The notes under the pieces were generated by a model, which saw only the letters and a list, made by a program, of their open reading frames with translations, was not told the origin of the DNA and did not search any database. The translations under genes were made by a program, and so were the position numbers. From Sphingobacterium olei (GTDB lineage Bacteria > Bacteroidota > Bacteroidia > Sphingobacteriales > Sphingobacteriaceae), in contig NZ_SUME01000004.1 of assembly GCF_005048855.1 (NCBI RefSeq), forward strand, positions 248,001-312,000: DNA of 64,000 nt. Direction: 5' to 3'. How positions within the stretch are numbered: position 1 is the first letter of the stretch; every line of letters begins with the position of its first letter. Below are positions 18,452 through 26,686 of the stretch, piece after piece.

Positions 18452-19552
18452 ATGGCTACAATAGATTTAACGACATACGATGATAATGCCGATAAAAACA
18501 ATGAAATTCAAGTTAATTTTACGGACGAAGAAAAGGCACTTATCAAGCAGTATAAAGATAAGATCAACCTGAATTCAACGACTGATATTATCCAATTCGG
18601 CGTATCGAGTCAAACGAAGGTGAGTAATTTTTCAAACGAGATACTGAAACAGGTTAGGACAAAAGATATGGGTGGAGCGGAGGATATCCTATTGAATCTT
18701 CGTTCAGATATTAAGTCTTTTGATGAAAATTTGAAAAAGAAACCGTTGATCCCATTCTTTGATAACATGAAGAAAAAAATCCAACGTATGCGTACGGAGT
18801 ATGCTTCGGTGGAGAAAAATATCCATCAGATTGAATTGAAATTGGAGGGGCATTACAAAACCTTATTAAAAGATGTCAATATCTTTGACAAGCTGTTTGT
18901 AGAGAATCAGAATTATTTTAAAGAATTGTCATTACATATTGCGGCGGGAGAAGAGAAATTGCAAGACGTACATACCAATGTATTGCCCCAGATGAAACAG
19001 GAAGCTGAAGAGACAGGTGATCAGCATAAGGTTCAGGCTTATAAGGATATGGAGCAACATGTGGTACGTTTCGAACGGAAGATACATGATCTGAAACTGA
19101 CGCGGATGGTAGTATTACAGACTGCACCACAGATTCGTATGATCCAAAGTAACAGTAGTTCGTTAATGGAGAAAGTGCAATCGAGTATAGTGAATACACT
19201 TCCCCTATGGAAAAATCAAATGGTATTGACGTTAGGAATCGCACATTCACAGCGCGCATTAGAAGCACAGAAGGCGGTGACGGATGCGACAAACGAACTG
19301 CTGCGTAAGAATTCAGAAATGCTGAAGGAGTCTACAGTAAATATTGCGCGTGAAACGGAACGTGGTATTGTCGATATCGAAACAATTAAAAAGGCGAACT
19401 CCGATATTATTCAGACGATCGAGCAAGTATTACAGATCCAACGTGAAGGTCGTGAAAAAAGGAAAGTAGTAGAACAGGAATTGTTACAGGCAGAGACGGA
19501 ATTAAAACAAAATATTCTTAAATCTTCGGATGATACAAAATTAGTAAACTAG
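18452..19552 (+). CDS. telA: Toxic anion resistance protein, TelA family
   Basis: This 366-residue cytoplasmic, almost entirely helical protein has the TelA family core: NIFDKLFVENQNYFKELSLH, KIHDLKLTR, APQIRMIQSNSSSLMEK and LPLWKNQMVLTLG. TelA/KlaA proteins were named for tellurite resistance, and more recent genomic work links them to membrane-stress gene sets with XpaC, PspA and flotillins; direct biochemistry is scarce. The upstream gene is the membrane-anchored XpaC-like partner 13 bp away. The stop codon lies inside a long perfect inverted repeat that ends the transcript. Confidence 0.85.
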   Translation: MATIDLTTYDDNADKNNEIQVNFTDEEKALIKQYKDKINLNSTTDIIQFGVSSQTKVSNFSNEILKQVRTKDMGGAEDILLNLRSDIKSFDENLKKKPLIPFFDNMKKKIQRMRTEYASVEKNIHQIELKLEGHYKTLLKDVNIFDKLFVENQNYFKELSLHIAAGEEKLQDVHTNVLPQMKQEAEETGDQHKVQAYKDMEQHVVRFERKIHDLKLTRMVVLQTAPQIRMIQSNSSSLMEKVQSSIVNTLPLWKNQMVLTLGIAHSQRALEAQKAVTDATNELLRKNSEMLKESTVNIARETERGIVDIETIKKANSDIIQTIEQVLQIQREGREKRKVVEQELLQAETELKQNILKSSDDTKLVN

Positions 19553-19588
19553 AAAAAGCAGCTTAACGCTGCTTTTTCTAGTTTACTA
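19542..19588. terminator. Long perfect bidirectional terminator after telA
   Basis: Two fully complementary 21 bp arms (19542-19562 and 19568-19588) surround the 5 nt loop TTAAC. The core is AGAAAAAGCAGC against GCTGCTTTTTCT. The left arm contains the telA stop, and the right arm ends at the base before the stop of the convergent lipoprotein gene. Confidence 0.8.
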
Positions 19589-20122
19589 TTACATTTCCCA
19601 CCTTTTTTTAGGAATGCAGATGAGTTCTGCGACTTTACGCAATACGATTGGTCGCAAATCAAACTTGTTTTCCAATACAACAGAATCTGCAGAATGGTGA
19701 ACAATTTTAAATCGTGGTAGGTATTGGCCTTGTTTATAACATCCTGAAATTTTTTGCTTCCAGTTTTCTTTGGTATAAATACCTTCTACAATCATACTGT
19801 CCCCTCGGACGACATAAACAGCTTTAGCGTATTCTGTCCATTTTCCATTCTTGTAACAGCTATCTGGTATGGTTTTCGTTTTGGCGTGTACATGCATAGT
19901 AGTGTATACGGAATCACAGGAAAAGGTAAATTCGTGCAATGTATAGTTGAGCATCTGATCTTGATGAGGAATACTATCCTGCACCCATGTACCGTGTAGA
20001 TAAGAAGTTCCTTCTGTTTGCATTTCAGAATGACGTTGGCAACCTACTATACTAAAAAGCATACCTACTATAGAAAGTAGGTATGTTTTAAAAACAAGAT
20101 ATTTCTTTAGGTATTTGTCCAC
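19589..20122 (-). CDS. Hypothetical lipoprotein downstream of fumC
   Basis: This 177-residue protein starts at a GTG (20120-20122), 4 bp after the fumC stop; no ATG is positioned to supply a full signal peptide. The N terminus has lysines, a hydrophobic segment and lipobox SIVG-C near residue 28, so a lipoprotein is predicted. The mature part has a beta-rich look with HGTWVQDS and NGKWTEYAKAVYVV, reminiscent of lipocalin-like fumarase-neighbour lipoproteins in Sphingobacteriaceae, but I do not recognise a family. Translation may be coupled to fumC. Confidence 0.7.
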   Translation of the reverse strand: MDKYLKKYLVFKTYLLSIVGMLFSIVGCQRHSEMQTEGTSYLHGTWVQDSIPHQDQMLNYTLHEFTFSCDSVYTTMHVHAKTKTIPDSCYKNGKWTEYAKAVYVVRGDSMIVEGIYTKENWKQKISGCYKQGQYLPRFKIVHHSADSVVLENKFDLRPIVLRKVAELICIPKKRWEM

Positions 20123-20126
20123 TAAA

Positions 20127-21524
20127 CTATTTTAAGGTGCCTACCATTTCTTCAGGTTTTACCCATTCATCAAACTCTTCGGCGGTAACATATCCCAAAG
20201 AAATTGCAGTTTCTTTCAGTGTACTGTTGTTTTTATGTGCGGTTTGAGCGATTTCGGCAGCCTTATAATATCCAATTTTTGTGTTTAATGCGGTTACCAA
20301 CATCAATGAATTATCCACTAGTTCTTTGATGCGTGTATAATTCGGTTCGATACCTTGTGCACAATGTTCATCAAACGAAATGCATGCATCGCCAATTAAA
20401 CGAGCCGATTGTAAAAAATTTGCCGCCATTAAAGGCTTGAATACATTAAGTTCATAATGCCCTTGGGTACCGCCAATAGTGATCGCAACATCATTTCCCA
20501 TTACTTGTGCCGCTACCATTGTAAGTGCTTCACATTGTGTTGGATTTACTTTACCGGGCATAATAGAAGAGCCGGGTTCATTTTCGGGGATTAAAATTTC
20601 ACCGATACCCGAACGAGGTCCCGAAGCCAACATACGAATGTCATTCGCAATTTTATTTAAGGAAACAGCCAACTGTTTCAGGGCTCCATGAGATTCCACT
20701 ATTGCATCATGTGCCGCCAATGCTTCAAATTTGTTTTCAGCGGTGACGAATGGATGTCCCGTGAATTCAGCAATATATTTAGCGACCACGACGTCATAAC
20801 CATCAGGTGTGTTTAAGCCTGTTCCGACTGCAGTTCCTCCTAAAGCTAATTCGGACAAATGTGCTAACGTGTTTTTAACAGCTTTTAAACCATAATTTAA
20901 TTGTGCGACATAACCAGACAGTTCTTGACCTAAGGTCAAAGGAGTAGCGTCCATCAAGTGGGTACGGCCAATCTTTACGACGTTCATGAACTCTTCTGAT
21001 TTACGTTTCAAGGTGTCCCGTAATTTTTCAACTCCAGGAATCGTCACCTCAACTACAGCTTTGTAAGCCGCGATGTGCATGCCTGTAGGATAAGTGTCAT
21101 TTGAGGATTGCGATTTGTTTACGTCATCATTTGCTTTTAACACAGCTTCTCCTTCGCCTATTTTACTACCAGCTAATACCTGGGCGCGGTTTGCAACGAC
21201 TTCATTGACATTCATATTAGACTGTGTGCCTGAGCCTGTTTGCCAAATTACGAGAGGGAATTGATCGTCTAACTTTCCGGCTAATATTTCATCACAAACG
21301 ACAGCAATAGCATCACGTTTTTCGACAGGTAATACACCCAACTCGTGATTAGCATACGCGGCGGCTTTTTTTAAGTATGCAAAACCTTCTATGATTTCTT
21401 TGGGCATAGAGGCCGAAGGACCAATTTTAAAGTTGTTACGTGAACGTTCAGTTTGTGCTCCCCAATATTTGTCTGCGGGCACTTGAACTTCGCCCATTGT
21501 GTCTTTTTCTATTCTGAATGACAT
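20127..21524 (-). CDS. fumC: Class II fumarate hydratase
   Basis: This 465-residue cytoplasmic enzyme interconverts fumarate and L-malate in the TCA cycle. Start motif [14 protein letters not shown], substrate loops [12 protein letters not shown] and [24 protein letters not shown], and the superfamily signature [11 protein letters not shown] with the catalytic serine are all present. Length is normal for the tetrameric, iron-independent class II enzyme. A small lipoprotein gene follows after 4 bp. A TAACTTTG element at 21569-21576 on the minus strand could be its -7 box. Confidence 0.97.
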   Translation of the reverse strand: MSFRIEKDTMGEVQVPADKYWGAQTERSRNNFKIGPSASMPKEIIEGFAYLKKAAAYANHELGVLPVEKRDAIAVVCDEILAGKLDDQFPLVIWQTGSGTQSNMNVNEVVANRAQVLAGSKIGEGEAVLKANDDVNKSQSSNDTYPTGMHIAAYKAVVEVTIPGVEKLRDTLKRKSEEFMNVVKIGRTHLMDATPLTLGQELSGYVAQLNYGLKAVKNTLAHLSELALGGTAVGTGLNTPDGYDVVVAKYIAEFTGHPFVTAENKFEALAAHDAIVESHGALKQLAVSLNKIANDIRMLASGPRSGIGEILIPENEPGSSIMPGKVNPTQCEALTMVAAQVMGNDVAITIGGTQGHYELNVFKPLMAANFLQSARLIGDACISFDEHCAQGIEPNYTRIKELVDNSLMLVTALNTKIGYYKAAEIAQTAHKNNSTLKETAISLGYVTAEEFDEWVKPEEMVGTLK

Positions 21525-21568
21525 ATGTGTTAAGTAAAAAGTTAAAAGTCAAAAATAAAAATGCTAGG

Positions 21569-21576
21569 CAAAGTTA
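21569..21576 (-). promoter_or_regulatory. Putative -7 element (TAACTTTG) of fumC
   Basis: The minus-strand octamer matches TAnnTTTG and lies 45 bp upstream of the fumC ATG. A TTTG sits only 14 bp further upstream, shorter than the usual spacing, so the -33 assignment is doubtful. Confidence 0.3.
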
Positions 21577-21610
21577 CTGAATTCAAAATACAAACGTAAA
21601 GATTAATGAA

Positions 21611-22180
21611 TTATGTGCCCAGCCGCCTAGAGAGATGTTCGTTGACATGGTGGTACAGCTGTTTGGGTTTCAACGTGCGCCAGGGCATTTGATCAAATGC
21701 CCCTCCAAAGTTTATATAGTAGTCAATATTATGTGTTCTAAATTCTTCAATCACGTGCGCTCGAAAGTTGAGTCCGGCGATCCACCCATCTTCGATATCC
21801 TGAAACCATTCTTCGTAGTATGAATCGTCCGAAGCATGAAAATTGAGTACATTTTCTCCGATGAGTATAAATTTGGTGATACCTTCACCTATCATAAGGT
21901 CTATTACTTCCCGTTTGAGGGTCATAATATCATTGTAAATGGTATCATTCCATTCGCCGATTAATTCAATCACTGTATATTCGCGATCGTAATCCACGTA
22001 AATGACTTTTAAATAAAGGGTTTGTGATCCAAAATGATCCCATTGCGGGTGCAATAAAAAGTTGTAAATCTGCTTGTCGTATTCAAATTCATTATGAATC
22101 GTTCCATAAAATGGTGAACGCTCGTCTTCAGATGAAGTATAATCATGACGCCAATTGTAATATGGTTCTATTTCGTGCAC
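21611..22180 (-). CDS. Conserved hypothetical protein
   Basis: This 189-residue, aromatic- and acid-rich soluble protein has no signal peptide or membrane segment. It starts at GTG 22178-22180; an in-frame stop just upstream at 22217-22219 leaves no ATG alternative. Visible features are HEIEPYYNWRHDYTSSEDER at the N terminus and a central alpha/beta region (IELIGEWNDTIYNDIMTLKR). I do not recognise a family; it resembles uncharacterised proteins conserved in Sphingobacteriales. It is separated from fumC by 86 bp and is divergent from the S41 protease gene. Confidence 0.7.
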   Translation of the reverse strand: MHEIEPYYNWRHDYTSSEDERSPFYGTIHNEFEYDKQIYNFLLHPQWDHFGSQTLYLKVIYVDYDREYTVIELIGEWNDTIYNDIMTLKREVIDLMIGEGITKFILIGENVLNFHASDDSYYEEWFQDIEDGWIAGLNFRAHVIEEFRTHNIDYYINFGGAFDQMPWRTLKPKQLYHHVNEHLSRRLGT

Positions 22181-22274
22181 GTATCGTTTTTCGATTAAGT
22201 TTCTACTATTCCAAACTATATAATTCGCTAAAATAATTTGGAACTCATTTTGTAGGATAAAGTTAATTATTCTT

Positions 22275-22308
22275 GCTGAAGAAATTAAAATAACTAATTA
22301 CTTTTGCA
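22275..22308 (+). promoter_or_regulatory. Putative promoter of the S41 protease gene
   Basis: TTG at 22275-22277 and TACTTTTG at 22301-22308 (TAnnTTTG consensus) are separated by 23 bp. The ATG follows 15 bp after the -7 element, giving a very short leader. Confidence 0.4.
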
Positions 22309-22323
22309 GTCTCATTTGTTTAC

Positions 22324-23937
22324 ATGCAAAAAGGTACTAAACGTAATATTTTCGTGGCAGCTACGTATGCTGCTGCATTATTGCTTGGGCTTATCTTGGG
22401 GCAAAATTATGCCGATCAGCAAGGTAAGAATCCCAGTAGTTCTTTAGTACCTATTGGTTTTTCGGACAATTCGTATAAAATCCAACAGGTTTTGGATCTG
22501 CTTTCCAATAGCTATGTCGATAGTCTAAATCTAGATTCCCTTCAGGATGGAGCCATCAATCACATCGTGTCGCATTTGGATCCTTATTCTAGTTATCTTT
22601 TGCCTAACGAGTCTCAAGCCCAAAGTGAAGCTTTGGAAGGTACATTTGAAGGGATTGGCCTAGAATATTTTAATCTAAATGATACCTTGTTGATTGTTGG
22701 ACTCATAACCAATGGGCCTTCCGAAAAAGCTGGATTGAAGGTTGGTGATCGTATTATTACCATAGATTCTACACAGGTTTCGGGTAGGAATATCGCGCAA
22801 AAAGTGGTTGATAGGTTGATACGTGGGAAAAAGGGCTCTGGTGTAAAACTCTATGTAATTCGCGATAGTGCATTAATGCCCGCTCCTTATAAAGTTATAA
22901 GGGATCAAGTCAGTGTGAGTTCAATTGATGTAGCCTATCTCATCAAGCCGGCTGTGGGTTACATTAAAGTGCGTAGATTTGGATTAAAGACAGCGGAGGA
23001 TTTTAAACAGGCTATAACGGAGTTAAAGAAGCAAGGTGCTCAAAGTCTTATTCTCGATCTGCGTGACAATGGTGGTGGATACTTTCACGTTGCCATTCGA
23101 TTGGCGAGTGAATTCTTTGATGAGCAGAAAGTATTAGTATATACTAAGGGGGCTCATGAAGATAAGAGAGAGTATTTTTCCGACGGGAATGGGGGTTACG
23201 CAAAAGGTAAATTGGTTGTTCTCATAAATGAATATACTGCATCAGCATCCGAGATCGTAGCCGGTGCTGTACAAGATTGGGATCGAGGAACAATTGTCGG
23301 AAGACGATCTTACGGAAAGGGTATTGTTCAGGAACAATTTGATTTTTCAGATGGATCACGGGTTAATTTGAGTATTTCAAGATATTATACGCCCTTAGGC
23401 AGAAGTATTCAAAAAAAATATACAGCCAATTGGTCAAGTATGATCGATTATTCGAGTATGTATAATGGACTGTGGGTGTTGGATACTACTTTTGCGCACG
23501 CACAAACCTATAGAACGTTGGCAGGCAGAGAACTATTTAGTGGCGGGGGGATCAACCCAGATGTCGAAATTTCTATCGACTCGAATGCCGTCAGTGTATT
23601 GTACCAACAGATTGCACGATCAAGCTACTTGGAACAATTTGTTTATGAGCGTTTTACAAAAAAGTTGCCCGCCTATTCTATTGAAAATTTCTTGCAGGGA
23701 TATCACTTGCCTCAACAAGAATACATTGCTTTTTTAGCCTATTTAAAGGATAGAAATATTGTAATAGACGATCGAAAAGGGAGAGATTTATTGGAACTTA
23801 TCCAATCGGATATCGAAGCTATAGTCGGGAAATATTATTTCGGAAGAGAAGCATATTTCAAGGTCAAGAATAGGTATGACGATTACGTCGAGCAGGCCAT
23901 TCATATATTGACTGCTACTGATCCGGCTATAGATTAA
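22324..23937 (+). CDS. S41 family C-terminal processing peptidase
   Basis: This 537-residue protein has an N-terminal membrane anchor or uncleaved signal (about 8-27), a tail-specific-protease N-terminal helical region, a PDZ domain (about 95-190, FEGIGLEYF and GPSEKAGLKVGDRI) and an S41 catalytic core. The catalytic serine is S307 in TASASEI and the lysine K332 in RSYGKG, exactly 25 residues apart as in Tsp/CtpA. Periplasmic CTPs degrade or trim envelope proteins. A C-terminal extension of about 120 residues follows the core. It overlaps the convergent EEP gene by 11 bp at the 3' end. Confidence 0.93.
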   Translation: MQKGTKRNIFVAATYAAALLLGLILGQNYADQQGKNPSSSLVPIGFSDNSYKIQQVLDLLSNSYVDSLNLDSLQDGAINHIVSHLDPYSSYLLPNESQAQSEALEGTFEGIGLEYFNLNDTLLIVGLITNGPSEKAGLKVGDRIITIDSTQVSGRNIAQKVVDRLIRGKKGSGVKLYVIRDSALMPAPYKVIRDQVSVSSIDVAYLIKPAVGYIKVRRFGLKTAEDFKQAITELKKQGAQSLILDLRDNGGGYFHVAIRLASEFFDEQKVLVYTKGAHEDKREYFSDGNGGYAKGKLVVLINEYTASASEIVAGAVQDWDRGTIVGRRSYGKGIVQEQFDFSDGSRVNLSISRYYTPLGRSIQKKYTANWSSMIDYSSMYNGLWVLDTTFAHAQTYRTLAGRELFSGGGINPDVEISIDSNAVSVLYQQIARSSYLEQFVYERFTKKLPAYSIENFLQGYHLPQQEYIAFLAYLKDRNIVIDDRKGRDLLELIQSDIEAIVGKYYFGREAYFKVKNRYDDYVEQAIHILTATDPAID

Positions 23938-25039
23938 CATCTGCCCAAATAGGGTAATGGTCTGAAAACCGTTCCTTCACAATGCCATAATTATCAATTT
24001 TGAACTTTTTGCCACACAAAATATAGTCTATTTGAAATATGGGAAGCATGGCATAATGCGTGACACCCCATCCGAAACCTTTTTCCTGAAAGGCATTGTT
24101 CATGTTTTTACCTACTATATTTACACTATAGGACATTGGCGTGTCATTAAAGTCTCCCATTACTATACTGGGATAGGGTGACGTCTCAATATGCGCTCGA
24201 AGGGATTTTGCTTGCTCACTTCTGTGGGTGAATGCCTGCTTTAACTTTCTTCCTACACGCTTTGTTGTTTCTTCGTTTTTAACTTTTTGACCCGTCGGTT
24301 TTTGGATAAATTCTTTATCCTCATCCTGTAAGGCAAAGGAGCGTAAATGTACATTGTAAACTCGCAGGGTATCAATTTCGCGACGTATATCGACAAAGAT
24401 AATACGGTTGATACCGTACTCGTTTTGGAGTATGGTGCCATGATTTATAATGGGATACTTGGAAAAAATGGCTTGGCCATATCCCTCATGATCGTTTTGT
24501 GATGCCGGTTCGAAATAGTATCCTTCGAAATTGCCTTCTTCTTTTAATGTTTTTGAGAATTGTGTCTTTCCTTTTATTTTGCTGTAAAATTCTTGGAAAC
24601 ATACGATATCCGGGTTTACGGTATTTACCAGCTCGATAGCCTCTGTTTTAAATGTTTCTTTATTGTTGTGTGTTGTTTGAAACAAGTGGACATTGAAGCT
24701 CATGACGCGGAGATTACTGTCGGCCTTGAGAATGATCTTGTCGTTTTTGTTCTTGAAATTGATATGTTTGCTCATCAAATTCCATCCGATCAATATAGGG
24801 AGTAAGCTCAATAGCATATAACGTTGTTTCCGTATAAACCAGTAAATGACAAAGCCTAGATTAATGAGTAGAATGGGGAGATAACCTAAGCCAAAGAAGG
24901 CTATTGGCCAAAAAGACTGCGGATCGATATAAGCTGCGGAATAACTCAATAGCAAGGCTAATACTGCTAATAAATTAGCGGTAAATATTGACTTGCTAAA
25001 AAAGCCAAGTTTTTGACGAAAAACTCTTCCTTTCGACAT
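23927..25039 (-). CDS. Membrane-anchored endonuclease/exonuclease/phosphatase family protein
   Basis: This 370-residue protein has two or three N-terminal transmembrane helices (about 15-100) followed by a periplasmic or cytoplasmic EEP domain (115-370). Motifs: RVMSFNVHLFQ, VCFQEFYS, VYNVHLRS, IVMGDFNDTPMSY and SDHYPIWADV. Such membrane-bound EEP proteins are common in Bacteroidota next to rhomboid genes; their substrate is unknown. Its ATG overlaps the stop of the upstream rhomboid-like gene by one base (TAATG), showing translational coupling. Confidence 0.87.
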   Translation of the reverse strand: MSKGRVFRQKLGFFSKSIFTANLLAVLALLLSYSAAYIDPQSFWPIAFFGLGYLPILLINLGFVIYWFIRKQRYMLLSLLPILIGWNLMSKHINFKNKNDKIILKADSNLRVMSFNVHLFQTTHNNKETFKTEAIELVNTVNPDIVCFQEFYSKIKGKTQFSKTLKEEGNFEGYYFEPASQNDHEGYGQAIFSKYPIINHGTILQNEYGINRIIFVDIRREIDTLRVYNVHLRSFALQDEDKEFIQKPTGQKVKNEETTKRVGRKLKQAFTHRSEQAKSLRAHIETSPYPSIVMGDFNDTPMSYSVNIVGKNMNNAFQEKGFGWGVTHYAMLPIFQIDYILCGKKFKIDNYGIVKERFSDHYPIWADVNL

Positions 25040-25917
25040 TATTGATCTTGCTTACTTGCTTTGAATAATATTTCTTTTTCGCGAGAAGTCAGACTTTCGT
25101 AGCCACTCATTGAAATTTTGTCTAATATTTGGTCGATAGTCTCTTGGTTCGGTATTTCTGAATGTTGTTTCTTCTGCGAAAGTGTATTTGTGTTTTCGTT
25201 CTTATAGATAACCTTTAAGTTGCGTCGTGTCAGATTTTTATGAAAAAACCTGCTCCAATCATGACCTTTTTTTAATTCGTAAATAAACGCTAAACCGAAT
25301 AAAATCATACCCAGATACGCGATCGCAGCTGTTCGGTCCGAGATGGCATGAATTCCAAGCTGCAGGCCAAGATAAATGATAGCAATGGTGCGGAGCCGTA
25401 TATTGCCGATAATAAAAACCCGTATTTCGTATGTGGGCAATAGCAGTGCTGTAGCACTGATGAGAGCCGCCAGTCCGAGTGTATTGGTGTTTAATTGGCT
25501 TGGGGAATTGCCTGCTAGAAAAGGGATATTACCAAACAATAAATAGGAGATACCACCCAGCAATAATCCTGAGATGAAAACATATAAAAATTGTCTTCTA
25601 TTCAGAAAGGTTAAAAATATGTTTCCAAACCAATACAACCACAGGCAATCGAAAAGTATGTTGAACAACCCCTGGTAAATAAAAGGGTGTGTAATTAATG
25701 TCCACGGCTGCGATAAAAACTCAGCAAATGATACCGGAAGGCTGAGTTTAGAAACGACAACATCATATAAATTGCTCGAAACGATGTCCGAAAAACTGAG
25801 TAGATCGACAACATGGGTCAAGACAAATAATATAACTTGAATTGTAATGATATATGGAATAGGAGAAGAGGTGGTATAGGTGTCTCTCCAAAAGGATTTT
25901 AAGACATTCTCTTTCAT
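25039..25917 (-). CDS. Rhomboid-like membrane protein, catalytic residues missing (pseudoprotease)
   Basis: The frame opens at GTG 25936-25938; ATG at 25915-25917 (MKENVLKSFWRD) is preferred and gives 292 residues. Rhomboid topology is visible, including the FNILFDCLWLYWFGNIF segment that corresponds to the HxxxN region of TM2. At the position of the GxSG serine motif the sequence is NTNTLGLAA, and where TM6 should carry the catalytic histidine it reads AAIAYLGMILFG. Both catalytic residues are therefore replaced. A soluble C-terminal tail of about 70 residues follows. It sits between an intact rhomboid and the EEP gene in a tight operon. Confidence 0.8.
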   Translation of the reverse strand: MKENVLKSFWRDTYTTSSPIPYIITIQVILFVLTHVVDLLSFSDIVSSNLYDVVVSKLSLPVSFAEFLSQPWTLITHPFIYQGLFNILFDCLWLYWFGNIFLTFLNRRQFLYVFISGLLLGGISYLLFGNIPFLAGNSPSQLNTNTLGLAALISATALLLPTYEIRVFIIGNIRLRTIAIIYLGLQLGIHAISDRTAAIAYLGMILFGLAFIYELKKGHDWSRFFHKNLTRRNLKVIYKNENTNTLSQKKQHSEIPNQETIDQILDKISMSGYESLTSREKEILFKASKQDQ

Positions 25918-25940
25918 CTTTTTAATTTTTTTATGCACGA

Positions 25941-26669
25941 TTAATAATAACCCCTTTTTATTCCCCAGATTTTGATTAGCAGAAAGCCAAACAGCGCGCC
26001 ACCCACGTGCGCAAGGTGCGCAATGGAAGATCCTGATTGGGAGAACCCTAAATATATTTCAATCAAAATTAGCCCGGGTACAAAATATTTTGCTTTAATC
26101 GGTACTGGAATAAAGAGTAATTGTAATTCTAAATTAGGAAAAAGCACAGCAAAAGCGAGCAATAAACCATAGATAGCACCCGAAGCTCCGACCATTGGTA
26201 TGCTATAAATTGAGGCCAGTGTATTGAAATCTGATTGAGGGAGATGGTTTAACGTTGAATCAGGTATATATCCGGAAAAGTCACCTCCGCTATAATAGAT
26301 CATTTGATCTTTGCCAAACGGAGATCCTAGTATTTCCGTTACTTCCCAAGCCTGTACACCGTATTGCAATACCAATGCCCCCAAGCCACAAATAATATAA
26401 TAATTTAGGAATCGTTTGGGACCAAACACCCGTTCAAGAATAGATCCAAACATCACCAAAGCAAACATATTAAAAAAGATGTGACCAATACCGCCATGCA
26501 TAAACATATAGGTGATAATCTGCCAAATTTGAAAAGAGGGTGAGTCTGGGTAATAAACACCAAATAATTTATTCGCTGGTGTGAAAATCATTGATCCCAC
26601 GAAACAGATAATATTTATAATAAGCAGGTTTTTTACAACCGGTGTTAAATTTGAAAATAGGTTATTCAT
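25941..26669 (-). CDS. Rhomboid family intramembrane serine protease
   Basis: This 242-residue protein with six predicted transmembrane helices cleaves transmembrane segments within the bilayer. The catalytic dyad is intact: S163 in VGASGAIYG and H221 in HLAHVGGALFG. The TM2 motif MHGGIGHIFFNMFAL (HxxxN) is also present. A long loop between TM2 and TM4 (about 105-155) is typical of Bacteroidota copies. It starts 17 bp after mutL, and the catalytically dead paralogue follows 23 bp downstream. Confidence 0.92.
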   Translation of the reverse strand: MNNLFSNLTPVVKNLLIINIICFVGSMIFTPANKLFGVYYPDSPSFQIWQIITYMFMHGGIGHIFFNMFALVMFGSILERVFGPKRFLNYYIICGLGALVLQYGVQAWEVTEILGSPFGKDQMIYYSGGDFSGYIPDSTLNHLPQSDFNTLASIYSIPMVGASGAIYGLLLAFAVLFPNLELQLLFIPVPIKAKYFVPGLILIEIYLGFSQSGSSIAHLAHVGGALFGFLLIKIWGIKRGYY

Positions 26670-26686
26670 ATATAAATTATAGTATT

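Noticed and set aside
18918..19292. 124-residue leftward frame
   Set aside because: Antisense to the well-supported telA gene.
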